64,000 nucleotides of DNA. Source: Zizania palustris (lineage: Eukaryota; Streptophyta; Magnoliopsida; Poales; Poaceae). Position 1 is the stretch's first letter, and every line of letters begins with the position of its first letter. Below the pieces are notes generated by a model, which was not told the origin of the DNA, did not search any database, and saw nothing but the letters and a program-made list of their open reading frames with translations. The position numbers were made by a program, and so were the translations under genes. Positions 20,936 through 31,884 of this stretch are shown one piece after another. The stretch spans positions 81,006,989 through 81,070,988 of the forward strand of contig JAAALK010000082.1 in assembly GCA_019279435.1 (NCBI GenBank). The letters are read 5' to 3'.

Positions 20936-23900
20936 ATGCCGAAGAAGGCCACGGCAAAGTCCTTGGCTCTGGGCCCGAGCTCGAGCTCCGCCCAACTGCA
21001 AGCGGTAGCGGCTGCAGCGGCGAAGCCTCCGCCTAGGCGGCTGGGGCCGAGGGACCTTCGGACGCCCTCCGACAAGTTTGAGCAGACCTTGGAGATGAGG
21101 GCTTCGATCTCCACGGAGGAGTCGGTCCAGAGGGCCTGCGAATGGAGGATCGCAGCGAAGATCCAGCTTCGGGTCCCGGAGAGGTCGGAGGCTGTGCCGA
21201 GGCCTTGGGCTAACGAAGTGGTGGTGTTCGAGGCCTTCTTCGAAGCTGGCCTCGGACTGCCAGCAGTGGGGATGCTGAGCGAAGTCCTCAAGGCTTACAA
21301 CCTTGAGCTTCCTCAACTTTCGCCCAACGCAGTGGCGAGGTTGGCTGTTTTTGAATGGGCTATGAGGGCCGAGGGCTGCGAGGGCCATGCGGACGTCTTC
21401 GTCGCCCTCCACAATGCCAACTGCCAGCCGAAGCGGAGGGAGGGGTCAAACCGCATCAAGAGGGCGCTGGCCTTCGGCAGCGCCAACATCCAGCTCCGGA
21501 AGGAGTTCCAGGACGCCTTCCCGGCAAGGGCTGTAAACAATAAGTGGTACTCGAAGTGGGATCAGGAGTGGTTCTACGCCTCCGTCGGCGCGAACTCCCC
21601 CCTTCGGAGTACCAACTCCCACATCTTGTACCGACGCGAAGGGGTGGTGAAGACCAGCGAGGACATCCTTCGCTCGCGGATCTTGCTACTCCGGAGAGTG
21701 GCGGCGAAGATGAGCATGAGGGACCTCGCAGAGGAGTTCATCACCCTCCGGCTCAGCCCCCTCACGCGCTCCTGGCCGGAGGGGCTCTTCCGGGCTTCGG
21801 GTCGAGGGGAACTTAGTGAGCTGGCCTTTGACCATTTCTATAAGGCTTCGCAACCTCTTCGCCCTTTACACTTTGTAGATTTTCACTTCTAACGTAAACC
21901 TTTTATGAAGCCGACCTCGAAATGAGGACCCCAGAGGAGGCCATCGCGTCAGCGGATCGAGTCGTTGGGACTCCGACCCCCGAGGAGCAGGCCCAGCGCC
22001 TCGCACTGGTGGGGTCCTGGGAGCGCTGGAACAAAGTATGGACCGCGCTCGACCTCGAGGGGCTCCCTGCTCTGCCGGACTTTGCCCACCTGACTACTTC
22101 GTCGGCCGGAGCCAAGAGGAAGAAGGGGGACGATGACGAGCCGGACGCTTCGGGGCCTCGGCCGAAGGTCCCCGCGGCCGAAGTCCCTAGCTCGGGAGAA
22201 GTTGCGGCGAAGCCCGCAACCACTCCGACCTCCAAGAAGGCAGCGAAGCTCCTGGCGGCGAAGCCTTCGGTGGCAGAGGCCGACGCGCTTACTCCCGCCG
22301 CCAAGGAGGCTGCAGATGCTCTGGTGACAACAACTTCGGGCGTGGAGGTTGATGCACCAGCTTCGTAGCGAAGGGATTGGAGGGCACACCTAGCCCCTCC
22401 TTCCTTTGAAGAAATCTCCGATGAAGGTAAACCTTTTTACGTGCTTCTCTTCAATATGCGGATCTTGACTTGGCTTTTCTGCAGAGGATGAAGCCGATGC
22501 GAGGCCCACCGAGGTGAAGCCGGCAGGAGAAGCCGGATCGAAGCCCGCCGATGCGAAGCCCACGGAAGCCTCGAGCAGCAGCGGCAGCAGCAGCGAAAGA
22601 GGAAGCGATTCGGAGTCTGAAAGTACTTCGTCCGAAGACGGAGGCAGCGGAGGCCGCGAGGAACCTCGAAGCAACGAAGATGTCGACGTGGTGGGCTTGA
22701 GCCCCGCCTTGCCGAAGCCCGCGGAGGCGACCAGCGACCGTGGCAGTGGTTCACCACTTCAAGCCGAGGGGGGGCATGACGGAGGCGGCGATCAACGGCT
22801 TCCGCGAGGCTTGTGCTTCTGCGGAGGCAGGGGACTTGGTGGCCCAACTTAGCCACTTGAACCCCACGGATCTCTTCGTCAGCGCGAACGAAGTCCTCAT
22901 ACGGGTGAGCGAAGCCCCTCGCAGCCTCGAACTATATTTTACCTTTGGTTAATACTTATGATTTCTTGAATTCCTGCAGGCCTTCGCACTGAACGCAATA
23001 GCTTCGACTTCTGCAGACAGGCGGATGGAGCGCCTTGCAGAGGAGAAGGAGGCCCTTCGCCACGAAGTCTCAGTGGAAGCCGAGAAACGAAGGTGGGCCG
23101 AGGCCGAGGCAGAGGCGGTGAAGGCTGAAGCCGACAAGGCTAAGGAAGCTTGGGCTTCAGAGATGGTTCGGCTCCGCGCGGAGCTCCAGTCTTCGAAGGA
23201 CGCCGAAGCCCGGCAGGCAAAGGAGAATGCCTCACTCTGCCGGCGGGCTCAAAAGCTTGAAGACTTCGTCGTGGACAACTTTGGCGAAGCCACCCAGAGC
23301 CTGACCGATGTCCTTGAGCAAATAGGGACCGAATGCCGGTCTCTGGACTTTGGCGATCAGGACCAAATTGGGGACCGCGTCGATTTCTTGAAGACGGTGG
23401 CTTCGACGGCGGAGCAATCGCTGAAGGGCTTCGCCCTTATGGCCGGCCGAGTCGCGGGCCAAGGAGTGTTGCACATGCTTCATGAAGCGAGGTGCAACCA
23501 CCTTCAGGCAGCAACCTCCGTGACCCCGATGGTCTTCGGGGGCCAGCACTTGGTAACGCCTCTGGCTGATGTCCGCGGAGCCTGGCGGCGGCTGCAGGAA
23601 CCCTGGAAGGAGCAAGGCTGCGAAGTTGTCCTCGACCTCCAGAAGGCCCTTCGACACCGCCGATCCAAAGCACCTACTGTGCATGACCAGCCTTCGACTT
23701 CGACACCTCCGCCTCCGAAGGTGTAGATCTCCTTAGGCCTTTTTGTAATACTTAGCTGCAGGCTTGTAAAAACTCTTATCAGCTTATTAATATGAATGCG
23801 GGGGTCTTTTTATACCTGCCCAGGCTCAGCCTCCGAGTTTAGACCTCGAAGTGCTCGAGGACTCCGAAGAACTTCGACAGTTGTGGGCGGTCCTCGAAGT

Positions 23901-24288
23901 AGCTAGGTCCGAAGGTCCCCCTCGGTTTAAGCTTCCGAGGGGGCCTGACGGCGAAGCCATGTCCGAAGTAGCTCAGGATATGCTAGCCGCTGTGAAGACG
24001 GAGTTCCTTCAGTGTTCTTTGTCTTTACCTTCGCGGACGGCCTTAGCAGGCAACGAAGCCCTAGATTTCTCTGCCTCCGATAAGGCACCGCCTGCTTCGC
24101 TAACTTGGAGCGACCTGCAAAGTGGGAGACGAGGTCCGCGGTCTTCGGAGCCTGGACGAGCCGGACGTGGGAGAGCGGGCTCCGACGAGGCTTCGTCCAG
24201 CCGAGGGGGCCCTGGCCGAAAGAGAGGCAAGCGAGGGTTGGGGCCTCGCACACGATTCTTCTTAGGCTTAGACACAGACTACTCGTAG
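20936..24288 (+). pseudogene. Antisense gene of element D (Transposase_28-like protein), five exons, two lesions
   Basis: Model: exons 20936-21815, 21911-22426, 22485-22904, 22980-23720 and 23824-24288; GT-AG introns of 95, 58, 75 and 103 bp. Exon sums give 1007 codons once one extra base is allowed for, with intron phases 1,1,0,0 as in elements B and F. Starts MPKKATAKSLAL; Transposase_28-like region in exon 1 (VVVFEAFFEAGLGLPAVG, LPQLSPNAVARLAVFEWAM); acidic Ser-rich exon 3; coiled coil in exon 4 (EKEALRHEVSVEAEKRRWAE); basic C-terminus ending RFFLGLDTDYS. Lesions: TAG at 22366-22368 within exon 2, and a one-base shift near 22735 in exon 3. The stop could instead mark a shorter product. The acceptor of intron 1 (21910) is the least certain junction. 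The role is unknown; coil and basic tail suggest oligomer formation and nucleic-acid binding. Confidence 0.82.
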
Positions 24289-25579
24289 TTTGCTCTCGAA
24301 GTATATCTGTAACACACTTCTCAAATGTCATTCAATGAATGGATTATATTTGCATACTTCGTCTGTATGCTTCACATTGTTTGGCTTCGAACGTTTTAGC
24401 TTGTCACGCTCATACTGCGTATTACATTCGTGCACCTCGCATACATGCTTCCCCCCTTTGCTCGTGGCAGCTAGGGACTTAGCCGTTGCTGGTGCGGGAA
24501 AAAACTAAAGGATGCGAAGGGTGCGCCCTTTGGCGGCTTCGACGTATGAAATTTTATTTGAGCGAAGGCCTCTTTTGGGCTTCGAATGCTTTAATTTGGT
24601 GTGAAGCAGGGCTTCGGCTGCTCGGAATTTCATTGAGCGAAGGCCTCTTTTGGTCTTCGAACGCGCTAACTTGGTGCGAAGCAAGGCTTCAGCATAACCA
24701 AATTGAGCGAAGCATGCTTCGGCATGCTAGGATTTGGATGTTGTGCGTGAGCGAGGCTCTGAAACACACTTAGATTTTTTAGCGAAGTATGACTTCGACA
24801 GGCTTTAATCTTTAGCTTAGATCACGTCACACGAAGCGAGGCTTCAGTGCGTGTTTAGATAGCGAAGCAAGGCTTCTGGAGCTTGGTCCTGTATTGAAAA
24901 GGATATTTGGTGTGGATTCACCGAACCTGGGATAGTTGAGCCACCTTCGACTCTGGGCCACCTTCGACCATGGGCCACCTTCGACCCGGGGATGCATCAG
25001 GCCGGAGCCTGGAATGCCGGACTAGCCGAGCCGTCGCCCGGAAGTCTTAAAGCCCACTGCTACGGGCCCGGAGGCGCTGTGTAGCCTTCGGAGGGGTGCT
25101 CCAGATTTTGTAAAGCGAAGCGAGGCTTCGGATTTTAAATAAGGCGAAGCAAGGCTTCGGGTTTTTGATAAGGCGAAGCAATGCTTCGAATTTTTCTCAA
25201 TAAGATGGGGCAGGAGTTTGCTTTAAAGGCGAAGTAGGGCTTCGAACTTCAAGGCGAAGCTGGGCTTCGAATATATATCAAGTGATCGGGACATTGTACA
25301 TCGAAGTAGTACTTCGGATAGTAGACATACCTCGCAAAGTAGTTGAAGGATGGCCTCGTAGCCCTTGGGGTTTCGACGACCTCCGACATGTGTAGCGGAG
25401 CCCCTTGCTGGAGGGTGAGCTCCGGTATGTGAAGGATGGAGGAAGGCAAAGATGGCCTTCGAGCTGCACCCGAAGCCCCTTGCCGGAGGGCGCGCGAAGC
25501 AAGAAAGCTTCGAAGCTCCCCCCTCAGGCGTACTTCGAGTTGCAGACAGTGGTAGAGAACTTAGCTTCTAGTACTAAGT
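24289..25579. repeat. Hairpin-rich leader of element D
   Basis: No credible gene. From about 24545 to 25320 a short imperfect palindrome recurs at least a dozen times, consensus CGAAGCAAGGCTTCG: arms CGAAGC and GCTTCG around a 2-4 base loop. Clear copies are near 24604, 24677, 24708, 24832, 24863, 25113, 25144, 25175, 25229 and 25255. CCACCTTCGACC-type phrases recur at 24940-24980. In the element's genomic RNA (minus strand) this region follows the PBS, where retroelement leaders carry packaging and dimer signals. The same array is found in element H. Confidence 0.78.
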
Positions 25580-25597
25580 TCCCCACGGACGGCGCCA
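25580..25597 (-). other. Primer binding site of element D
   Basis: Minus strand TGGCGCCGTCCGTGGGGA two bases after the LTR, identical over 18 bases to that of elements B, E and G. Confidence 0.82.
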
Positions 25598-25599
25598 AC

Positions 25600-26667
25600 A
25601 GTTGGAACAATTGCGTTAGTTCCAGCAGGTTTTTCTGTGGTGGAGCGTGATGTGGAGAGTGAACCTCGAAGGGTTCTGACAGAGGGAGAAAAAGGTTTAT
25701 ACTGGTTCGAGCCTCTCCTAGGAGATAACAGCCCTACGTCCAGTTGTGGTGGATTTGGCATGGTGTGCCCTAGTATGGAGCAATAATTCCAGGGTCTCTT
25801 GGCCCCCTAGAGCGTGTGTCTGTTACAAGGGCTTGGCCCTGCTCTTATAGGCACGCAGGCCTTAAGGAAAAGACCAAAATGCCCTCTACAAGCCCTTAGG
25901 CTCATAGGGGTAGATAGGGAAAGAGAGCTAGCTACTGTACAAAGGTACTTTACAGCTTTACAGCTTTACAGGCGTGTCAGGCTGCGCCAGACTTTGACCA
26001 GCCAACCGACATACCAGGGGCGGAGGGGCCCCTGGTATGGCCTATACTTAGATATTTCTTGAACCTCGAAGTAGGGGTCAGAGCTCTTATGGCAGAGGCT
26101 GCGAAGAGGGCTTCGAAGTGCACCCGAAGGGGGGCTCCGAAGCATGCTCCGAGTGAGGCTCCGAGCAAGGCTCCGAACAGGGCTCCGAACTAGGGTCTCG
26201 GAGCCTTGACCTCGAACTGAGCTCCGAACTGGGGTCTCGGAGCCTGGGCTTCGAACTGGGCTCCGAACTGGGGTCTCGGAGCCTTGGCTTCGAACAGTCT
26301 TGACAGGGTCCGAAGGCTGGCTTGCGGAGCCCCAGAAGGGGGGTTCGAGGGCTAACTCCGGATATGGTCCGAAGTTTAACCTCGAACCAGTCCCGGAGGC
26401 TGGCTTCGGGACCAGCCCGAGGCTTGGCTTCTTACGGCTTTCAGGGGATCCTGCGGGCTTCGCACCGAAGGGCTCCGAAGTACCCCGCTTTGGAGGGCTT
26501 CGATGGGGCCCGGGGGCTTCGCACCAGCAGGCTCCGAGATGAACCTCGAGACATGGGAACAGTCCTGGGGGAGGATACAGGCTTCGACAGTGTTGGGCTC
26601 CGGGCCGGAGGCCATCGGAGGTTGACGTCATTTGGCCCCTGTTCAGGGGAAACATATTCCCCCAACA
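25600..26667 (-). repeat. 5' LTR of element D
   Basis: Matches 19461-20518. Its left terminal base is A where T is expected (AGTTGG), and the TATA box reads TATAAGA (minus strand, near 25844-25850), so this copy's promoter may be weakened. Three units with inverted pair GGCTCCGA/TCGGAGCC lie at about 26168-26290, upstream of the TATA box. Confidence 0.92.
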
Positions 26668-26672
26668 TCCTT
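26668..26672. repeat. Target site duplication of element D (right), TCCTT
   Basis: Repeats 19456-19460. Confidence 0.92.
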
Positions 26673-28690
26673 GATGTCTATCACTAAGGACCAGCTTGAG
26701 TCGCTAGGAGATGATGATATGTGTTTGTTTAACAACCGGGTGCGTCGTGTCTATGATAAGCGAATGTTCAAAAGACACAGCAAAAAATCCGGATGTTTTG
26801 AGTGTGGTGATCCAGGTCATTTCATCGCCGACTGCCCCAAGCGCAATGGTCACAAGAAGGGTACTGGTGGTGGCTCCTACGAATCTGGCAAGCACGACAG
26901 CTCCTCCTTCACAAAGGGCAAGCCCAAGACAAGATTCTTCTGAAAGGCCCTGAAGCACTACTGGTGTGAGAACAAGAAGCGGGACAAGGCCTTCTTCGCC
27001 GAGATGGAGAGAAGCTACTCCAAGCGTTCTTCGTCTTCTTCCTCTTCATCAAGCTCAAGCGATGAGGAGATCGTCATCAGGAAGGGGAAGGACAAGGACG
27101 ATCCGGTGGGCCTCTGCTTCATGGCCTTCGGGGACAAGCCGAAGAGCCGCTCATATCACCGCCGAAGATCCCGCAAGAGCTTCTGCTCAATGGCTCTTGG
27201 GGAGAAGGAAGAGAAGGGCTACCCGACAACTCTGATGATGACGACGATGAAAAGGTATCCTCCTATGAACAAGAAGTCATTGATTTACTTGAAGAGAACC
27301 GTTAGGAGTTTAGATATCGGGAGAAAGTGCTTAGAGGGGCTAAGAAGAGGATAGATGAGCTTGAGAGTGAGCTTGCTGTGGCCAACGACAGGATCGAGAG
27401 TCTATCTTCTCCCCTTGCTTGGGTGGTAGCAGTGAGTGCCGAAACTGTGAGGTGTTACTGTGTGACCTGATAACTTTGAAGTCCAGGTACATAGAGAGGG
27501 TAGATGAGAGGGACGCTGTGGCCACTGAGCTTGAGAGCGCTTAGCTTGAGATGAAAGATGCTCATGCCACTATCGCCGTTCCCTGTGTTGACTGCCCATC
27601 TCACCTAGCTAGTTTAGCTGAGCTGAGAGCCAAGAGTGATGAGCAGTTGGGTGAGTTGGAGAGAGTCAGAGCTGAGCTGGAGCAGACTAGGCTAGAGCTT
27701 GAGACATTGTCAGTTCCACCCACTTTTTGTGAGAACTTCTTGTCTCTTAGATTAGAGTTGATCAAGCTGAAAGTTGAGAAGTCTGTCCAAGTCGATAGAG
27801 ATTGTGAGATTTGCTTGTCTCAGGTGGAGGTGCTAGCTTCCTTGAGAGAGGAGCTAGCTGATGCTCAGAATGAGAACTTTTACCTCCGTCAGATCCTGAG
27901 TTGGGTAAGTGCCAGAGAGCCACAGCTTGGCATGATGATCCAGTAGTTCAAGAGGCAGGATGGGTTTGGGGTAGGTTACACCTATACCAAGGCTGATTTT
28001 GAGAGTGCCATTAGCCAGGCAGTGGAGTGGAGTAAGATGACTTCTGAACAGAGATATCCCAAGACTCACTCCACTGAGTCTTTCTAGGCTAGTCAGCCCA
28101 AGGATGGAGTGTTCCAAGAATAGCCTAAAGCTCCACCCAAGAAGCCCATCTGGGTCCCAAAGCCCAAACATCTCCACATTTCTCTAGACTCTCTACCTGG
28201 ACCCTCTCACACCAAAGAGTCTACACCCAACACCACCAAGCCCAAGATCCCAAGCCTCAACCACATCCCAAGAAGCCTACCTACCATTGTGAGTACTGTT
28301 AGAGAGACGGGCATCATGAGGAGTTTTGCTTTAGGAGGAAGCAGGTTGAGAGAGCAGAGAGAGCTGATGGTGGGCAGGAGCAGTTCTACCAGCATGGTGG
28401 TAGACTGAAAGTCCCTCGACGTGGGGAGAGGCTAGAGGCCAGGCCACGTCGTGTAGGTGGTGGTAGCGGAGACGGCTTTCAAGCCCGTGCTCTAGAGGGT
28501 GGTGTTCGCTCCGGCAGAGCTCCAGGTCATTCTGGATACGACTTTGGACCTCGTGGCCGAGAGTTTAGGCACAACCGAAGAACGCACTTTGATCCGCGCT
28601 TTGGTCCAGACTCTTATGATTCTTTCTGCTTTCCTTCTTTTGAGTAGATGGCTCGACACTGGTTTAGCTCTTTTACTAAACCTGGTGCCG
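26673..28690 (+). pseudogene. gag pseudogene of element C, C-terminal part
   Basis: After element D the Copia gag resumes (SLGDDDMCLFNNRVRR). A CCHC knuckle CFECGDPGHFIADC lies near 26797-26840, then a Ser-rich stretch (about 27025-27060) and a long stretch rich in Leu, Glu and Ala that would form coiled coil (27350-27950). A second knuckle-like CEYC..RDGHHEEFC lies near 28289-28330, interrupted by a TAG. Stops and frame changes recur (for example at 26941, 27541 and 27943). A long gag with a second knuckle is usual for the SIRE lineage. Confidence 0.75.
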
Positions 28691-29810
28691 GACCATTTGC
28701 TCCCACATATGACCATTGATCGTGCAAGATCGAGGACTGGAGGACGTATGGATCATGGATTCAGGATGCTCTCGCCACATGACGGGACATCGCAGATGGT
28801 TCTCCGGCCTCTCTCCCCCAAGCTCCAAGGAGTACATCACTTTCGGGAATAGTGGTCAAGGGAAGGTACACGGCATTGGGTCAATTTGCATCTCTGACCA
28901 TTTCTCTTTGAAGAATGTTGCTTTGGTTGGAAACTTGAATTTCAATTTGATTTATGTTTCGCAATTTCATGAGGATGGTTTGGAGGTTCGATTTAAGAAG
29001 GGCATGTCTTCTGTGGTTGATTCTAGAGGGTCTTTGGTTTCCCAGATCTTACCGTTCGGTAAGGTTTTTCGGATTGATTTCTCTAGTTCTTTTGGCCCTT
29101 GTCGCTGTTTGATTGCTGGATCCTCCTTTGAGCTCTGGAAGTAGCATAGGAGGTTAGGCCATTTGAGCTTTGATATGCTAGTCAGATTAAGCTCTACGGA
29201 CCTCATCCGAGGATTGCCCAAGCTTCAGATGGAGAAGGATCTAGTTTGCCATCTGTGTCATCACGCGAAAATGGTTGCCGCTTCTCACGTACCTATGACT
29301 CAGGTGATGACTTCGTACCCGGGAGAGCTGTTACACATAAACACTGTTGGTCCAGCTTGGGTATGTTCAGTCGGTGGGAAGTGGTACGCGCTTGTGATAG
29401 TTGATGATTTTTCTCGATTCTCGTGGGTTTTCTTCTTGGAGTCTAAGGATGAGACCTTTCATTTTGTTCATGACCAAATTTTGAAGCTGAAGAACGAGAA
29501 AAATGGTTGGATGCGAGCAATTAAATCTGACAATGGCTCTGAGTTCAAGAACTATCAGTTCGTCAGCATCTGTAGTGATCAGTGTCTTGATCATCAGTTT
29601 TCTGCCCCTTACACTCCCCCACAGAATAGCCTTGTGGAACGAAAGAACCGCACGCTAGTCGAGATGGCCAGAACGATGCTCGATGAGCATAGGACTCCTA
29701 GGCATTTTTGGGCTGAAGCCATGAACACGGCTTGCTATCTAGCCAACCACATTTTTCTTAGAGCTTACTTAGGTAAGACATCATATGAGTTGTGGTTTGG
29801 TAGATAGCTG
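28691..29810 (+). pseudogene. Protease and integrase of element C
   Basis: The Copia aspartic protease appears as WIMDSGCSRHMTG near 28751-28790, with active site DSG. After a TAG at 29142 the same frame continues into the integrase: pre-integrase knuckle HRRLGHLSFDML and CHLCHHAKM near 29150-29275, then the DDE core with IVDDFSRFSWVFF (about 29398), IKSDNGSEFKN (about 29521) and YTPPQNSLVERKNRT (about 29611). The frame ends with a stop at 29805 after SYELWFGR, where intact elements continue (usually WxGKKP). Confidence 0.88.
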
Positions 29811-30349
29811 CAAGTTGCTTTGTGCTCAAGAAGGGAGGGCATTTGGACAAGTTTTAGTCTCGTTGTTGGGATGGAGTCTTTCTTGGTTATGCTTTGCATT
29901 CTCGAGGCTTCCGTGTTTGGAACCTCGACTCCCAGTAGCTTGTCGAGACTTGCGAGGTTTCTTTTGATGAGTCCATGCCTTCACTGACTCATTCTTTTGA
30001 GCTTTCTGGAGATGATGAGCTTGGAGAGTCCATCTTCGAGGAAGATGATGACGCTTCTGCTGTTGATGATGGTGGGCCTTCTGCACAACCTACAGACCCC
30101 ACACCTTCTGAGACTTCGACTAAGGACGAGGGCGGACCTCTGATCACTTCTTCCACTTCGATCGAGCCCCCTCAGTTGAGTCTAGAGGTACCAGCTGATG
30201 ACTCTAGTGAGGTAACTTCAGATCACCTGGGATCCTGAGCAGTTCAGCGTGATCACCCCTCAGAGCTCATCATCGGTGATTTTATTGAGAGAACTTTGCA
30301 CTGTTCTATTGACTCTCTTGTTGTGTTTGCTGAGTCTGCATTTGTTGCA
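29811..30349 (+). pseudogene. Decayed integrase C-terminal region and linker of element C
   Basis: Frames are short. An acidic, Ser/Thr/Pro-rich stretch (SGDDELGESIFEEDDDASA at about 30010-30060) is typical of the linker between integrase and RT in Copia polyproteins. Confidence 0.6.
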
Positions 30350-31884
30350 TCTTTTGAGCCCAGAGACTTTTCTCATGCTCTTTCTGATTTGAATTGGATA
30401 AATGTCATGCAAGAAGAGCTTGAGAATTTTGTCCGCAATTGAGTTTGGACACTGGTTGAGCAGCCACCTGGATGCAACCCCATAGGCACCAAGTGGGTGT
30501 TCAAGAACAAGCAAGGTGAAGATAGGGTTGTGGTGCGCAACAAAGATCGACTAGTTGCCCAGGGTTTTTGCCAGAAAGAGGGTATTGATTTTGAGGAGAC
30601 TTTCACCCCTGTTGCCCGTCTTGAGTCCATTCGCATTCTTTTGGCATTCGCTACATCGAACGGTTTTAAGCTTTTTCAAATGGATGTCAAGAGTGCTTTC
30701 TGAACGGGTACATAGAGGAGGAGGTCTATGTTAGGCAGCCCCTTGGTTTTGAGAACCGTAAGTTTCCTCGACGTGTTTTTAAGCTGTAGAAAGCGTTATA
30801 CGGTCTAAAGCAAGCCCCTAGGGCTTGGTATGATCGGTTGAAACAGTTTTTGTTGGGGAAGGGCTTTGTGATGGGTTATGTGGACAAAACTCTTTTCTTG
30901 CTCAAAGATGGCTCAGACTTCTTGATTGCTCAGATTTATGTGGACGATATTATTTTTGGTGGCTCTACTGATGCGCTTGTTTCCAAGTTTTCTGAGCAGA
31001 TGCACAGTGAGTTTGAGATGAGCCTCATGGGTGAGATCAAGTACTTCCTAGGGCTCCAGATCAAGCAGACCAAGGATGCCATCTTCCTCCACCAGAGTAA
31101 GTACACACGAGACATGTTGAAGAAATTTGACTTTGGTGGAGAGCTGAAGCCTCAGATGACCCCAAAGGGTACATCTGGGGGCCTGGACAAGGACGAGAGC
31201 GGCGCCAAGGTCAACGAGAGAGAGTATTGAGGGATAATCGGTTCGCTGTTGTACTTGACGGCGATGAGGCCAGACATTCAGTTTGTCGTGGTACTGTGCG
31301 CGTGCTTCCAGTCTTCACCACACGCGTCTCATCGGCAGGCTGTCAAGCGCATTTTCAGGTACCTTACCTATCCGCCTAATCTAGATCTTTATTATTTAGC
31401 ATCATCGTCTCTTGATTTATCTGGCTTTTCCGACGCTGATTTTGGTGTGTGCCGGTTGGATCACAAGTCAACTTCCGGTAATTGCTAGTTTCTTGGTTCT
31501 TCGCTTGTCTCTTAGTCTTCTCGAAAGCAGTCTGGAGTTGCACTTTCTACCACACAGGCTGAGTATGTAGCTGCTGCTAGCTGCTTCTCACAGTTGGTTT
31601 GGATGATTTCCACTTTGTGAGATTTTGGGTTCTTTCCTGCTATAGTTCCTTTGTTCTGTGATAGCACTAGCACAATTAGTGTAGGGAAAAACCCTTGTCT
31701 CCATTCAAAAACCAAACACATTGATGTGCGCTTTCACTTTCTGAGGGATCAATATGAGAATGGTGTCATTGACCTTTTTCATGTTGATACCCATCATCAG
31801 TTGGCTGACATTTTCACCAAACCCCTAGATCAGTCTACTTTTGAGTGTTTGCGAGGGGATTTGGCAGTTGTGTATCCTTTTTAG
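30350..31884 (+). pseudogene. Reverse transcriptase and RNase H of element C
   Basis: RVT_2 domain: starts EPRDFSHALSDLNW (about 30356), then GTKWVFKNKQ, FTPVARLESIRILL and FQMDVKSAF. One base is lost at about 30700, after which GYIEEEVYVRQP and ALYGLKQAPRAWYDRL follow in another frame. The catalytic IYVDDIIFGG is near 30935-30965. RNase H: GFSDADFG near 31426, ALSTTQAEYVAA near 31539, then KTKHIDVRFHFLRD and LADIFTKPL near 31705-31830. Stops at 30703, 30787, 31228, 31486 and 31514 disable it. Together with the parts to the left this is the usual single Copia polyprotein, now dead. Confidence 0.9.

Larger units (their letters stand above)
19461..26667 (-). mobile_element. Element D: non-autonomous LTR element carrying only an antisense gene
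   Basis: LTRs of about 1.06 kb (19461-20518 and 25600-26667) with TCCTT target duplications. PBS (right) and PPT (left) have the sequences used by the Tat elements in this window, and the LTR termini share TGTTGG...CCAACA. The 5.1-kb interior has no gag, protease, RT, RNase H or integrase in any frame. Instead it holds a five-exon plus-strand gene (20936-24288) homologous in architecture to the antisense gene of elements B and F, and a hairpin array next to the PBS. By eye the LTRs differ by about 3 percent including a 10-base indel near 25982. It must have been mobilised by another element's proteins, plausibly those of an autonomous Tat relative. Confidence 0.93.

Noticed and set aside
22369..22426. 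End of the D antisense gene at the TAG at 22366 as the true terminus
   Set aside because: The frame beyond the stop is open, reaches a GT-AG intron in the expected phase and continues into the homologous exons, so a nonsense change is more likely; a shorter product cannot be excluded.
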